Numbered from the stretch's first letter, positions 54,345-63,953 are shown. The stretch: DNA of 64,000 nt from Paracoccus albicereus (GCF_024359525.1 NZ_JAKZEU010000001.1:643098-707097), one strand, 5' to 3'. Program-made: numbers and translations. Notes: generated by a model not told the origin, from the letters alone.

Positions 54345-55271
54345 TCACTCCCGCACCCGATACTCCACCAGTTCCGTCCGCTGCACGAACAGGAAATTGT
54401 CGTCCGAGATCATCGTGATCCTCAGGCCTAGGCCGTCGTCCCAGACGGAGATCCCCTCGAGGTTGTCGTATTGCAGGGGGGAGGTGGAGAGAAGTTCCTC
54501 GCCCGTCAGGATCGTGTCGGTGGTCGCGTCCGATATGTCGAAGCGGCGGACGCGGGACTGGAAGCCGAGGACGCCGCGGAAGTCGCGCTCCAGCAGATAC
54601 AGCATGCCGTCGGGGCCGAAATCGGCGCCGGTGGGCAGCCAGCGGCCCTGACGCTCGATCTGGAAGGGGACGTCCCAGACCTGCGCCTCGGGATCGTAGC
54701 GCAGGACCGGATAGGGGCGGGTCTGCTGTCCGGATCGTTCGGGGACGGCCAGCAGCGTGCCGTCGCCCGCGATCGCCAGCGCCTCCATCCCCGAATTGAC
54801 CTGCAATTCGGCCAGGACCGGCGGGCGTGGGATGCGGCGGGCCGGGCTGTCGGGCGTGTCGTAGGCGGCGAGGCGGTCCAACCCCTCGAACGTGATCCAG
54901 ATCGTGCCGTCATCGGCGATCGCCAGCCCCTCGCTGTCGCCCAACCGGCCCGGGGGCAGTTCGCTGCCGCGGCTGTCCTTGAGATGCGCGCGCCCGGCGA
55001 GGGAAAGGCCGCGGATGCGGCCCGCATTGTCGCGCTGGATGCTGCCCCAATAGATCCAGGCGCGGTCGGAGATCGCGTGGAACGAAGCACCGTCCGCGCT
55101 GATCTCGATCCCCGAGAAACCGCCGAAATCGGGGTCCTCCATGTCCGATGTCCAGACATGGGTGCCCACATGCTCGACCACCGGCGCGCCCGCGACCGGC
55201 GCCGTGCAGGCGGCGAGGGCGATCAGCGCGGCGGCGAGCGGTCTCAGCGTGCGGTGCCGATGACCTGGCAT
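54345..55271 (-). CDS. Phytase-like esterase-like lipoprotein
   Basis: A 308-residue exported propeller-like protein of the PF13449 (esterase-like activity of phytase) family: signal with lipobox ALAAC (Cys22), then FGGFSGIEISADG, RLGDSEGLAIADDGTIWITFEG, NSGMEALAIAGDGTL and YDNLEGISVWDDGLGLRI, which are repeated blade motifs. The biochemical role in bacteria is not established. Its start lies 28 nt inside the end of mepA, so the two genes are tightly coupled. Confidence 0.88.
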   Translation of the reverse strand: MPGHRHRTLRPLAAALIALAACTAPVAGAPVVEHVGTHVWTSDMEDPDFGGFSGIEISADGASFHAISDRAWIYWGSIQRDNAGRIRGLSLAGRAHLKDSRGSELPPGRLGDSEGLAIADDGTIWITFEGLDRLAAYDTPDSPARRIPRPPVLAELQVNSGMEALAIAGDGTLLAVPERSGQQTRPYPVLRYDPEAQVWDVPFQIERQGRWLPTGADFGPDGMLYLLERDFRGVLGFQSRVRRFDISDATTDTILTGEELLSTSPLQYDNLEGISVWDDGLGLRITMISDDNFLFVQRTELVEYRVRE

Positions 55272-56128
55272 TGCTGCGGCATTTCGGCCAGCCGGAAGGT
55301 CCGGGGATGGCGGTAGTTCGGGTCGCCTTCACCCCGCGGACGCGACGAGGGGTTGGCGCGGTAGGCGAGTTCCTGGCGGGCGGAATTGCAGCCGTTGTCG
55401 TTGCCGGACAAGTCCGCCACCGGCGGGGCCTGATCGTAGCAGCCGCGGTTGCCAGCGGGGCAGTTCAGGCGGACATGGAAGTGATAGTCGTGGCCCCCCA
55501 ACGGGCGCAGTTTCTGCAGCCACGAGCCGCGATCGCCGTTCATGTCGCACATCGCGACCTTGATGGCGGCGTCCAGAAAGATGCGATCGACGCGCGGGTC
55601 CATCGCGGCGGACTGGATGATCGCTGCGTGCGAGCCGGTGAAGTTGCTGTTCACCGACAGCCCGTTGCCCGCGACGACGCTGATCGAGGACAGGCTCTCG
55701 CGTTCCTGCGGGGACAGGTTCAACCGTGAGGGCGGCAGCATCCAGATATCGGCGTCGAGACCGAGCTGGTGGCTGGCATGGCCTGTCATCATCGGGCCGC
55801 CGCGCGGCTGGCTCATGTCGCCGATATAGAGACCCCGCCAGCCCATCTGCGTCGCGGCGCGCGACAGGCCGACGAGGAAATTGACCAGCTCGGGGTGGCC
55901 CCAGTTGCGGTTGCGCGACAGGCGCATCGCCTGCCATGTCGGGCCGCTTTCGGGCAATTGCACGCCGCCGTTGAAGCAGCCCTTGGAATACGTGCCGACG
56001 GCGACGGGATTGCCGCCGGTGGGGCCGGGCACGCGGCCGAACACGTCCTTGGCCAATGGCGATTGCGCGGATGCCGGGATCGCCAGGCTGGCGATGGTGG
56101 CGGCGGTGACGAGGATTTTGCGGATCAC
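55244..56128 (-). CDS. mepA: Penicillin-insensitive murein endopeptidase MepA
   Basis: A 294-residue periplasmic LAS-family zinc endopeptidase that cuts D,D-crosslinks in peptidoglycan. A signal peptide ends near PASAQSP. Zinc-site motifs GHASHQLGLDADIW and GHDYHFHVRLNCP are intact, and cysteines (CFNGG, CDMNG, CPAGNRGC) match MepA disulfides. The start overlaps the MFS gene stop by 4 nt and the end overlaps the phytase-like gene by 28 nt. Confidence 0.93.
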   Translation of the reverse strand: MIRKILVTAATIASLAIPASAQSPLAKDVFGRVPGPTGGNPVAVGTYSKGCFNGGVQLPESGPTWQAMRLSRNRNWGHPELVNFLVGLSRAATQMGWRGLYIGDMSQPRGGPMMTGHASHQLGLDADIWMLPPSRLNLSPQERESLSSISVVAGNGLSVNSNFTGSHAAIIQSAAMDPRVDRIFLDAAIKVAMCDMNGDRGSWLQKLRPLGGHDYHFHVRLNCPAGNRGCYDQAPPVADLSGNDNGCNSARQELAYRANPSSRPRGEGDPNYRHPRTFRLAEMPQQCQVIGTAR

Positions 56129-57480
56129 TGCTCGGGTTCTCCCTCTGGTTTCACCCAGAGTAACAGCACCAGCGAGAGAAGAAAGATCACGATCAGCGGA
56201 GAGATGCCAAGCCGCTGGTTGCCGGTCAGGTCAGTCGTGACCGCGATCAGCAGCGGCGCGAGGAAGGCGGTGGCCTTGCCCGACAGCGCATAGAGGCCGA
56301 AGCCCTCCGTCGCGCGCGCCTCTGTCGTGTGGCGGACCATCAGCGTGCGACTGGACGCCTGGAGCGCGCCGCCCGCCCCGCCGATCAGCGCGCCGCACAG
56401 GAAGAACAGCGCGTCGGGCACGCGGGATCCGGCGGCGAGCGGTACGCCGAAGAGGCTGGTGCGATCCATGCTGACGACGATGCAGCAGACCAGCGTCAGG
56501 ACCAGCGTGCAGGCGACGATGACCGGCATCGGGCCGAAGCGACGGTCGGCGCGGCCGCCGATCCAGGACAGGATCGCGGCCGAGATCGCCGAGACGACGC
56601 CGAACACGCCCGCCAGAAAGACCGGCCAGCCCAGAACGGTGCCGGCGTAGACGCCGCCGAACCCGTAGAGCGCGTTCAGCGCGTCGCGCGACAGCATCGA
56701 CGACAAAAGCCAGTTTCGCAGGCTGGCACGATGGCCGAGGCTGGCGATCAGTCGCCAGAGGTCGCGCAGCGCCGGGCCAAGGCGCACCGGGCGCCGTTCG
56801 AGGCGCGGTTCCCGGACCCACAGGAAGAACGGGATCATGAACAGGATGTACCAGAGCGCGGTGAAAGGCCCGACGAAGCGCGTGCCCTCGCGCAGTTCCG
56901 GATCGAGGCCGAAGATCGGCGGGATGCCCAGAAGCGTGTCGCCCCGTGGCGTTTCCGCAAACAGCAGCAGCATGATCGCCAGAGAGACGACGCCGCCCAC
57001 ATAGCCGAAGGCGTAGCCGGTGCCGGAAATGCGCCCGATTTCGTCCCTGGGGGCGAGGCCGGGCAGCAGCGCGTTGGTGAAGATGGTGGCGAATTCCATG
57101 CCGATCATGCCGATGCCGAAACAGGTGACGGCCAGGATCAGCGGGGGCTGGCTGGGGGTCAGGAACCAGAGCCCGGCGGACCCCGCGACATAGAAGGCCG
57201 AGAACAGCCAAATCCACACCATCCGCCGTCCCGACGTATCCGCGAGCGCGCCGAGGATCGGGGCAAAGACGGCGATGACGATTCCGGTGATCGACAGCCC
57301 GTAGCCCCACAGGCTTTGTGCGCGGGCACCGGCGATCGTCGCGCTGTCGCCGATGGCGATGAAGTTGGTCTTGGCGACTTCGGCGAAGTAGATCGAGAAG
57401 ATGAAGGTCAGAAGCAGGGTCGCGAAGGGCTGGCTGGCCCAGTCGAAGAACCACCAACCCCAGATGCGCTTGCGGTCCAT
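56125..57480 (-). CDS. MFS transporter, UMF1/Atg22-like
   Basis: A 451-residue major-facilitator protein with about 12 helices. It starts RKRIWGWWFFDWASQPFATLLLTFIFS, the recognisable UMF1 (vacuole effluxer Atg22-like) N-terminus, and has DTSGRR and QASSRTLMVRHT in the loops. Bacterial UMF1 proteins have unknown substrates; amino acids or muropeptides are possible. The start at 57480 is backed by a GGGGGG run upstream; 57519 is an alternative. It is the first gene of an operon with mepA, so a link to murein turnover products is an attractive inference. Confidence 0.88.
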   Translation of the reverse strand: MDRKRIWGWWFFDWASQPFATLLLTFIFSIYFAEVAKTNFIAIGDSATIAGARAQSLWGYGLSITGIVIAVFAPILGALADTSGRRMVWIWLFSAFYVAGSAGLWFLTPSQPPLILAVTCFGIGMIGMEFATIFTNALLPGLAPRDEIGRISGTGYAFGYVGGVVSLAIMLLLFAETPRGDTLLGIPPIFGLDPELREGTRFVGPFTALWYILFMIPFFLWVREPRLERRPVRLGPALRDLWRLIASLGHRASLRNWLLSSMLSRDALNALYGFGGVYAGTVLGWPVFLAGVFGVVSAISAAILSWIGGRADRRFGPMPVIVACTLVLTLVCCIVVSMDRTSLFGVPLAAGSRVPDALFFLCGALIGGAGGALQASSRTLMVRHTTEARATEGFGLYALSGKATAFLAPLLIAVTTDLTGNQRLGISPLIVIFLLSLVLLLWVKPEGEPEQ

Positions 57481-57587
57481 CTTGCCCCCCTTGCCGGGCT
57501 TTGCCCGTCTTCGCGCCATAAGGCCCAAGCGGGCACCCGCTGACAATCGCTTTTCGAGCGGCGATCAGGCGCAGACCGGCCTGTTGT

Positions 57588-58160
57588 CTAGGCGGCTGAA
57601 GGGGCGTTGAGCGCTTCCTGTGCTTCGGGTGGCAGGAACGGCGGCCAGGGGCGCTCGGCGTCGGCGGCGATCCAGGCCTGTACCCAGGCGGGCAGTTCGG
57701 GGCTTTCATGCGCGAGGCCAAGCGCCGCCATGACCTCGTGCGGCGCGACGATCCCGTTCTTCGATGTGACAGCGGACCGGATCAGCATGTGGTTGCAGCA
57801 TTCACCGTCCCTCCACATCGACTGCTCCATATAGACGAAGCGGTGATCCCAGCCGATCACCCGCGAGACCATCGAGAAGCGGTCGAAGGCCCGGATGCGC
57901 CGGCGGTAGCGAACCGAATTGCCGGCGACGGTGATGCCCCATCCCTTCGCGCGCAGGATCCTGACCAGACCGGTTCGCGAAGCGAGCGGGATCCGTCCCA
58001 GATCGTACAATGTCAGCGTACGACCGTTGTTCAGCTCGATCCACGGATCGAGGTCCCACGGCCAGCAGCGATGGGTCGACACATGCGCATCGAGCGGCCC
58101 GAGGGCCGAGGCGCTGCGGAACTTGATCATTTCCTTGGCAAAGCGGACGAAGGGATACAT
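57588..58160 (-). CDS. Hotdog-fold acyl-CoA thioesterase (4HBT-like)
   Basis: A 190-residue protein with the segment [22 protein letters not shown], in which the tyrosine/aspartate-like part matches the 4HBT_2 (YbgC/FcbC relative) fold, followed by [25 protein letters not shown]. Such enzymes hydrolyse acyl-CoA in the cytoplasm. The start at 58160 was preferred; the 164 residues upstream are shadow of asd. It is divergent from asd with a 182-bp spacer. The substrate is unknown. Confidence 0.8.
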   Translation of the reverse strand: MYPFVRFAKEMIKFRSASALGPLDAHVSTHRCWPWDLDPWIELNNGRTLTLYDLGRIPLASRTGLVRILRAKGWGITVAGNSVRYRRRIRAFDRFSMVSRVIGWDHRFVYMEQSMWRDGECCNHMLIRSAVTSKNGIVAPHEVMAALGLAHESPELPAWVQAWIAADAERPWPPFLPPEAQEALNAPSAA

Positions 58161-58342
58161 GGAACCTGCCTTTCGCCCGCCCGCTTCGCGCGCAGACCGG
58201 GCGGCGTCAAGCGGGACCCGGCGGCAGTCCTGTCGGAGGCCATCGGCGGGAAGCATTGCGCCGGCAGGCGCCCAAGCATTGCGCCCGCGGGCGGGGTGCA
58301 CTACGAAAGGCGCGATTTTTCCAGAGGATGACGGGCAGGCAA

Positions 58343-59500
58343 ATGGCGCTGGATATGAACGGACGAAAGCCGGTCGTGGGGATGGTCGGATGGCGCGGCA
58401 TGGTCGGATCCGTGCTGATGGACCGGATGCGGGACGAAGCCGATTTCGACCTGATCGAACCGGTGTTCTTTTCCACCTCGAACGCGGGCGGCAAAGCGCC
58501 GATGGGCGAGACGCCGCTGGCCGACGCGCATGATCTGGAAGCGCTGAAACGCTGCGACGTGATCCTGACATGTCAGGGCGGCGACTACACGGGAGAGGTC
58601 TTTGCCAAGCTGCGTGCGGACGGCTGGGACGGGCACTGGATCGATGCGGCATCGACCCTGCGGATGGAAAAGGACGCGCTGATCGTTCTGGATCCGGTGA
58701 ACCGCCCCGGCATCGACCGCGCGCTGGCGGCGGGAAATCGCACCTGGGTGGGCGGCAACTGCACCGTCAGCTGCATGCTGATGGGTGTCGGTGCGCTTTA
58801 CAAGGCGGGGCTGGTCGACTGGATGGTGACGCAGACCTACCAGGCGGCCTCGGGCGGCGGTGCGCAGCACATGCGCGAGTTGCTGACGCAGTATGGCGCC
58901 CTGAACGAAGCGGTTCGCCCGCTGCTGGACGATCCGAAATCCGCCATCCTCGACATCGATCGCGGCGTCATCGCGCGCCAGCGCGAGATGGACGGCAGCG
59001 AGGAATCCAAGCAGTTCGGCGCGGTGCTGGGCGGCAGCCTGATCCCGTGGATCGACAAGGATCTGGGTGACGGGACCAGCAAGGAAGAATGGAAGGGCAT
59101 GGCCGAGACGAACAAGATCCTCGGCCTTGGCCCCGATGCGGTCGGCGGCAGCAACGATGCGGCGGTGCCGATCGACGGGTTCTGCGTGCGCGTGGGCGCG
59201 ATGCGCTGCCATTCGCAGGCGCTGTCCTTCAAGCTGAAGCGCGACGTGCCCCTGGACGAGATCGAGGCGATGATCGCCGAAGACAACGATTGGGTGCGCG
59301 TCGTTCCGAACGAGAAGGAGGCGACGATGCGCGATCTGACGCCCGTCGCCGTCACCGGCACGATGACGATCCCGGTCGGACGCATCCGCAAGCTGGCGAT
59401 GGGTCCCGATCATCTGGGCGCCTTCACCATCGGCGACCAGCTGCTTTGGGGCGCGGCCGAGCCGCTGCGCCGCATGCTGCGCATCCTGATCGAAGCCTGA
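58343..59500 (+). CDS. asd: Aspartate-semialdehyde dehydrogenase
   Basis: A 385-residue Asd converting aspartyl phosphate to aspartate semialdehyde for lysine, threonine, methionine and cell-wall synthesis. [18 protein letters not shown] is the E. coli-type N-terminus; the active-site Cys140 lies in [10 protein letters not shown], and [12 protein letters not shown] and [13 protein letters not shown] are conserved. The ATG at 58343 gives a normal length; 58328 and 58355 are alternatives. It is followed after 13 bp by yggT. Confidence 0.95.
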   Translation: MALDMNGRKPVVGMVGWRGMVGSVLMDRMRDEADFDLIEPVFFSTSNAGGKAPMGETPLADAHDLEALKRCDVILTCQGGDYTGEVFAKLRADGWDGHWIDAASTLRMEKDALIVLDPVNRPGIDRALAAGNRTWVGGNCTVSCMLMGVGALYKAGLVDWMVTQTYQAASGGGAQHMRELLTQYGALNEAVRPLLDDPKSAILDIDRGVIARQREMDGSEESKQFGAVLGGSLIPWIDKDLGDGTSKEEWKGMAETNKILGLGPDAVGGSNDAAVPIDGFCVRVGAMRCHSQALSFKLKRDVPLDEIEAMIAEDNDWVRVVPNEKEATMRDLTPVAVTGTMTIPVGRIRKLAMGPDHLGAFTIGDQLLWGAAEPLRRMLRILIEA

Positions 59501-59513
59501 AGGAGCCCGCCAG

Positions 59514-59807
59514 ATGGGAACGCTGTACGAAGTCCTGATGCTGCTGCTGGGCGTGTTCTGGTGGATCATGATCATCCACATCATCATGTCGTGGCTGATC
59601 AACTTTCAGGTGCTGAACCTTCGCCAGCCGATCGTGGCGCAGGTCTGGGACGGGCTGAACCGCCTGCTTGAGCCGATCTATCGCCCGATCCGCAACGTTC
59701 TGCCGGATACGGGCGGCCTGGATCTGGCGCCGCTGGTCGTGTTCATCATCCTGATCATCCTGCGCACGGCGCTCGCCAACAACGCCGGCTTCTTCTACGG
59801 AATGTGA
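59514..59807 (+). CDS. yggT: YggT-family membrane protein
   Basis: A 97-residue protein with two hydrophobic helices (residues about 5-28 and 70-92) around the conserved loop LNRLLEPIYRPIRNVLPDTGGLDLAPLV, the YggT signature. The family is linked to osmotic and cell-division functions, with unproven mechanism. AAGGAG lies 9 nt upstream of the ATG. Its stop overlaps the recQ start (TGATG), so expression of a helicase is coupled to it. Confidence 0.92.
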   Translation: MGTLYEVLMLLLGVFWWIMIIHIIMSWLINFQVLNLRQPIVAQVWDGLNRLLEPIYRPIRNVLPDTGGLDLAPLVVFIILIILRTALANNAGFFYGM

Positions 59808-61843
59808 TGCCCGCTGACCTGCTGCGCGCGGTCTGGGGTTTCGACGGATTCCGCCCCGGACAGCAGGAGATCGTCGAGGCGGTGGCCGCAGGTCATGACG
59901 TGCTGGCGATCATGCCGACCGGTGGTGGCAAGTCCCTGTGCTTCCAGTTGCCCGCGCTGATGCGCGAGGGCGTGACGGTGGTGATCTCGCCCCTGATCGC
60001 GCTGATGCGGGACCAGGTCCGCGCCTTGCGGGCGGCTGGCGTCGAGGCGGGCGCGCTGACCAGCGGCAACACCGAGGCCGAGACGGATGCGGTGTTCCAG
60101 GCGCTGGGCGACGGCCGGCTGAAGATCCTCTACATGGCGCCGGAACGGCTGGCCTCGGGCGGGACGGTCAACCTGCTGAGGCGCGCGGGCGTCACCGCGA
60201 TCGCGGTGGACGAGGCGCATTGCGTCAGCCAGTGGGGCCACGATTTTCGCCCCGACTACCTGCGCATTGGCGAGCTGAAGCGCACTTTGGGCGTGCCGCT
60301 CGCGGCGTTCACCGCGACCGCGGACGCGGAGACGCAGGCCGAGATCGTGACGCGGCTGTTCGACGGGCGGCCGCCCGAGACCTTCCTGCGCGGCTTCGAC
60401 CGGCCGAACATCCGGCTTGCCTTTCAGCCGAAGGACGGGCCACGGCGCCAGATCCTCGATTTCGCGCGGGCGCGGCGCGGACAGTCGGGCATCCTCTACT
60501 GCGCCAGCCGCGCGCGGACCGAGACGCTGGCCGCGGCCCTGATGGCCGAGGGGCTGGAGGCCGTCGCCTATCACGGCGGGATGGAGGCCGATCAGCGTCG
60601 CCACGTGGAGGCCCGGTTCCAGCAGGAGGACGGGCTGATCGTGGTCGCGACGATCGCCTTCGGCATGGGGATCGACAAGCCCGACATCCGCTGGGTCGCC
60701 CATGCGGACCTGCCGAAATCGATCGAGGCGTATTACCAAGAGATCGGCCGCGCCGGCCGCGACGGCGATCCCGCCGAGACGCTGTGCCTATACGGTCCAG
60801 ACGATATCCGGCTGCGGCGGACGCAGATCGACGAGGGTCTGGCGGAAAACGCCCGCAAGGAGGCCGATCACGGCCGGCTGAACGCGCTTCTGGGTCTGGC
60901 CGAGGCGACAGGCTGCCGCAGGCGCGCTCTGCTGGCCTATTTCGGAGAGGAGATGGTTGAGGATTGCGGCAATTGCGACATCTGCGCCAGCCCGCCCAAG
61001 CTGTTCGACGCGACGCAGGCGGTGCAGAAGGCGCTGTCGGCGATGCTGCGCACGGGCGAGTGGTTCGGGGCAGGCCATTTGATCGACGTGCTGACCGGCA
61101 ACGCGACGGAAAAGGTGCGAGCGCGGGGCCATGACCAGCTGCCGACCTTCGGCGTCGGGCAGGATCTGGCGCGCGGACAGTGGCAGGCGATCTTCCGGCA
61201 GATGATGGGCCGCGATCTGTGCCGCCCCGATCCTGACCGGCACGGTGCGCTGCACCTGACGCAGGCCGCGCATCCCGTGCTGAAAGGCGAGACTCAGGTC
61301 GTTCTGCGCCACGATCCCGCCGCGCGCACCAAGTCGGCGAATGTCCTGCGCACACAGGTGGCGGAAGAGGACGAACCGCTGTTGTCCGCCTTGAAGGCCA
61401 AGCGGCGGGCGCTGGCCGAGGCGCAGCGCGTTCCGGCCTATGTCGTCTTTCCTGACCGCACACTGATCGAGATGGCCGAGCGGCGCCCGCAGGATCTGGA
61501 CGAGATGGCGGGGATCGCGGGCGTCGGTGCCAAGAAGCTGGACAGCTATGGCCGCGCGTTTCTGGAAGTGATCGCAGGCGATGTGCCCGACATGCATCCC
61601 GCGCGCATGAAGCTGGCGGGTCGCCCCGCCGGCGCGCTGTTCGATCGGTTGACCGAAACGCAGATTCGGCTGATGCGGGGCGAGAACGGCACCGAAAAGC
61701 CGCTGTCGTGTTCGACGTCCCAACTTCGCCGCATCGCCGAGGCGCGGCCGGGTGATCGCGATGCGCTGGCCCGCCATCTTGATGCGCCGCGGCTCGACCG
61801 CTTCGGCGACGCCTTCCTTGACGAGATCGCGGCAGCCGGCTGA
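59807..61843 (+). CDS. recQ: ATP-dependent DNA helicase RecQ
   Basis: A 678-residue superfamily II helicase. Motif I is MPTGGGKSLCF, motif II VDEAHCVSQWGHDFRPDY (DEAH), motif VI IGRAGRDG. The RQC domain has the zinc cysteines in CRRRALLAYFGE and EDCGNCDIC, and an HRDC domain follows (PAYVVFPDRTLIEMAERRPQ). A further C-terminal ~80 residues may be a second HRDC-like part. ATG 59807 overlaps the yggT stop; GTG 59804 is an alternative. It unwinds recombination and replication-fork intermediates. Confidence 0.96.
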   Translation: MPADLLRAVWGFDGFRPGQQEIVEAVAAGHDVLAIMPTGGGKSLCFQLPALMREGVTVVISPLIALMRDQVRALRAAGVEAGALTSGNTEAETDAVFQALGDGRLKILYMAPERLASGGTVNLLRRAGVTAIAVDEAHCVSQWGHDFRPDYLRIGELKRTLGVPLAAFTATADAETQAEIVTRLFDGRPPETFLRGFDRPNIRLAFQPKDGPRRQILDFARARRGQSGILYCASRARTETLAAALMAEGLEAVAYHGGMEADQRRHVEARFQQEDGLIVVATIAFGMGIDKPDIRWVAHADLPKSIEAYYQEIGRAGRDGDPAETLCLYGPDDIRLRRTQIDEGLAENARKEADHGRLNALLGLAEATGCRRRALLAYFGEEMVEDCGNCDICASPPKLFDATQAVQKALSAMLRTGEWFGAGHLIDVLTGNATEKVRARGHDQLPTFGVGQDLARGQWQAIFRQMMGRDLCRPDPDRHGALHLTQAAHPVLKGETQVVLRHDPAARTKSANVLRTQVAEEDEPLLSALKAKRRALAEAQRVPAYVVFPDRTLIEMAERRPQDLDEMAGIAGVGAKKLDSYGRAFLEVIAGDVPDMHPARMKLAGRPAGALFDRLTETQIRLMRGENGTEKPLSCSTSQLRRIAEARPGDRDALARHLDAPRLDRFGDAFLDEIAAAG

Positions 61844-61850
61844 GCCGGCT
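61834..61850 (+). terminator. Hairpin spanning the recQ stop codon
   Basis: AGCCGGC (61834-61840) and GCCGGCT (61844-61850) form a perfect 7-bp stem whose loop is the TGA stop codon itself. No T tract follows, so termination is uncertain. Confidence 0.35.
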
Positions 61851-61877
61851 TCATCGACGCAATAGGTGGGTGGTCGG

Positions 61878-61903
61878 GGAACAATGCGCGTCGATTTGCC
61901 GTT
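61878..61903 (+). promoter_or_regulatory. EcfG (general stress sigma) consensus promoter
   Basis: GGAAC (61878-61882), 17 bp, CGTT (61900-61903): an exact match to the GGAAC-N16-17-CGTT consensus of alphaproteobacterial EcfG/SigT/RpoE2. A start near 61910 would give a leader of about 20 nt before the 28-codon ORF. Confidence 0.65.
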
Positions 61904-61929
61904 GGGCCGAAAATGAACTGGAGACAAAG

Positions 61930-62016
61930 ATGTTCAAATTCGCCGGCGGCATGGTCCTTCTCATCTTCCTGATCGGTCTCGCGGTCGTCATCGGCGTCCT
62001 GAAATTGCTGTTCTAG
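61930..62016 (+). CDS. 28-residue single-pass membrane peptide
   Basis: The ORF encodes MFKFAGGMVLLIFLIGLAVV and then IGVLKLLF: a short basic start, one uninterrupted hydrophobic helix with G residues, and a Lys near the end. GGAG lies 7 nt upstream of the ATG and a consensus EcfG promoter 27 bp upstream. Such one-helix peptides often modulate membrane enzymes or respond to stress. No family known to me matches. Evidence is promoter, ribosome site and hydrophobic pattern; expression is unproven. Confidence 0.6.
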   Translation: MFKFAGGMVLLIFLIGLAVVIGVLKLLF

Positions 62017-62173
62017 AATGGCGTCGGGCATCACGTCGATGTCATCCGTTCGCGCGTAACGGGCAATCGGCGCGGGACGTATGGTCAATCGAACGTGATG
62101 CGCGGGTCGACGACAGACAGCGTGTCTGTGTCATGATGCGCATGCGCGCGCCCGTGTTCCGAAGGAGAGGACG

Positions 62174-63082
62174 ATGAAGCTCAACTGGTCCGACGTCACG
62201 CCCAAGGCGATCTATCTGAACCGCCGGTCGTTCATGGCGGGGGCTGCAGCGCTCGCCGCTGGCTCAGCCGCGATGCCCGCTTTTGCACTAAGCGGAAAGG
62301 CATCGCCCCTCTCGACGGACGAGGAGCCGAACACGTTCGAGGAGATCACGAACTACAACAACTTCTACGAGTTCGGCACCGGCAAGGAGGATCCGGCACG
62401 CAATGCCGGTGCCCTGACGACCGACCCGTGGTCGGTGGAGATCGGCGGGCTGGTCGACAAACCCGGGAGCTATTCCGTCGCCGATCTGGCGCCCGAAAAC
62501 GAGTTGGAAGAACGGATCTACCGGCTGCGCTGTGTCGAGGCATGGTCGATGGTGATCCCGTGGCTGGGTGTGTCGCTTGCCTCTGTCCTCAACAAGGTCG
62601 GAGTTCAGCCCGGCGCCAAATTCGTGGCGTTCGAGACGCTGGTTCGCCCCGAAGAAATGCCGGGCGTACAGCGCGCGATCCTCGACTGGCCCTATCGTGA
62701 GGGGCTGCGGATCGATGAGGCGATGCATCCGCTCACGATTCTTGCGACCGGCCTTTACGATCAGGTCATGCCGAACCAGAACGGCGCACCGATCCGACTG
62801 GTCGTGCCGTGGAAATATGGCTTCAAGTCGATCAAGTCGATCGTGAAGATCACGCTGACCGACCAGGAGCCCGCGGCGACCTGGAAGATGATGCAGAGCT
62901 CGGAATACGGGTTCTATGCAAACGTGAACCCCAATGTCAGCCATCCGCGCTGGAGCCAGGCCACCGAACGGCGCATCGGTGCGGGCCTGTTCGGCGGCCG
63001 CCAGGACACGCTGATGTTCAACGGCTACGGCGATCAGGTAGCCTCGCTCTACGAAGGCATGGACCTGGCGAAGAACTACTGA
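62174..63082 (+). CDS. msrP: Periplasmic protein-methionine-sulfoxide reductase MsrP
   Basis: A 302-residue molybdopterin enzyme (YedY) that repairs oxidised Met in periplasmic proteins. The Tat signal is [15 protein letters not shown] (Arg17-Arg18). The molybdenum-ligating Cys120 lies in [15 protein letters not shown], and [25 protein letters not shown] is conserved. GAAGGAGAGG precedes the ATG. The stop overlaps the msrQ start (TGATG), the usual msrPQ operon. Confidence 0.95.
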   Translation: MKLNWSDVTPKAIYLNRRSFMAGAAALAAGSAAMPAFALSGKASPLSTDEEPNTFEEITNYNNFYEFGTGKEDPARNAGALTTDPWSVEIGGLVDKPGSYSVADLAPENELEERIYRLRCVEAWSMVIPWLGVSLASVLNKVGVQPGAKFVAFETLVRPEEMPGVQRAILDWPYREGLRIDEAMHPLTILATGLYDQVMPNQNGAPIRLVVPWKYGFKSIKSIVKITLTDQEPAATWKMMQSSEYGFYANVNPNVSHPRWSQATERRIGAGLFGGRQDTLMFNGYGDQVASLYEGMDLAKNY

Positions 63083-63699
63083 TGGAGCGCGCGCTGAACC
63101 GTTACGCCCGGATGGTTCCCGTCTGGGCGGTCTGGCTGGGGGGCATGATCCCCCTAGCGCTGCTGGTCTTCGACACGCTGACCAATCGGCTGGGCATCGA
63201 TCCGGTTCGCGATATCGAACATCGCCTGGGTCGGACCGCGCTGTATTTCCTGATCGCGACCCTTCTGGTCACGCCGGTTCTGCGATTGACGCGGGTCAAT
63301 CTGATCCGATTTCGCCGGGCGCTGGGTCTGATCACCTTCACCTACGCGGTTCTGCACGTCGCGGCGTGGATCGGCTTCGACATGGGGTTGGTTTGGAGCC
63401 AGATGCTGCGTGACGTCGTCAAGCGGCCATACCTGATCTTCGGGATGGTGGCCTTCGTGATCCTGATCGCGCTCGCGGTGACGTCCAACAACGCCTCGAT
63501 CCGCAAGATGGGTTCGGGCGGATGGCGGCGGCTGCACAAGCTGATCTACATCGCCGCACCGGTCGCGGCGCTGCACTGGCTGTGGGCGCTGAAGGTCTGG
63601 GAAGTAAAACCGCTCGCGATTCTGGCGGTGATTCTGGCGCTGCTGGCCTTGCGCGTGGTCGTTCCGCGGCCTCTTGGACGGAAACCGGCGCGCGCCTGA
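63082..63699 (+). CDS. msrQ: Heme-binding membrane subunit MsrQ
   Basis: A 205-residue six-helix b-type cytochrome of the ferric-reductase-like membrane domain family that feeds electrons from the quinone pool or FMN to MsrP. The N-terminus RYARMVPVWAVWLGGMIPL is typical of rhodobacters; heme-ligand histidines include those in YAVLHVAAW, RRLHKLIYIAA and AALHWLWALK. Coupled to msrP. It is the last gene before an rRNA-operon promoter. Confidence 0.94.
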   Translation: MERALNRYARMVPVWAVWLGGMIPLALLVFDTLTNRLGIDPVRDIEHRLGRTALYFLIATLLVTPVLRLTRVNLIRFRRALGLITFTYAVLHVAAWIGFDMGLVWSQMLRDVVKRPYLIFGMVAFVILIALAVTSNNASIRKMGSGGWRRLHKLIYIAAPVAALHWLWALKVWEVKPLAILAVILALLALRVVVPRPLGRKPARA

Positions 63700-63772
63700 C
63701 ATAAATTCGTCATGAAAGTCAGCGGCTTGAGGGAAATCTTGCCGCGAAGGGAAATTTTGCGGATTTTTTCGC

Positions 63773-63801
63773 TTGCGGCCCCGCGGCCCAGCCCCTAGAT
63801 A
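63773..63801 (+). promoter_or_regulatory. Putative rrn promoter
   Basis: -35 TTGCGG (63773-63778), 17-bp spacer, -10 TAGATA (63796-63801), then a GC-rich discriminator. CCCCTAGAT-type -10 regions are typical of rhodobacter rRNA promoters. The stretch GGATTTTTTCGC just upstream is an UP-element-like A/T tract. Confidence 0.65.
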
Positions 63802-63941
63802 CCGCTTCACCGAAGGCGGGAACGCTGAAGGGAACGGACGGAAGCGGCGCTGAGGCGACAGGGAAGTTCGAAAATTCTGGGGATTTGATGACCGGTTGGG
63901 GCGTCTGGAGATTGACGCATCATCCGTGATTTTGGTTCCTC

Positions 63942-63953
63942 TGCTTTTTGACA
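63942..63953 (+). promoter_or_regulatory. boxA-like antitermination site in the rRNA leader
   Basis: TGCTTTTTGACA matches the boxA consensus TGCTCTTTAACA at 10 of 12 positions and lies about 140 nt after the putative transcription start, as expected for Nus-factor antitermination of an rRNA operon. Confidence 0.6.

Larger units (their letters stand above)
61844..62173. other. Intergenic region between recQ and msrP holding a small stress unit
   Basis: Within this 330-bp gap lie a recQ 3' hairpin, an EcfG-type promoter (61878-61903) and a 28-codon ORF (61930-62016). The remaining 157 bp up to msrP must contain its promoter; I saw a GAAGGAGAGG ribosome-binding site at its end but no clear -35/-10 pair. 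Confidence 0.6.
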
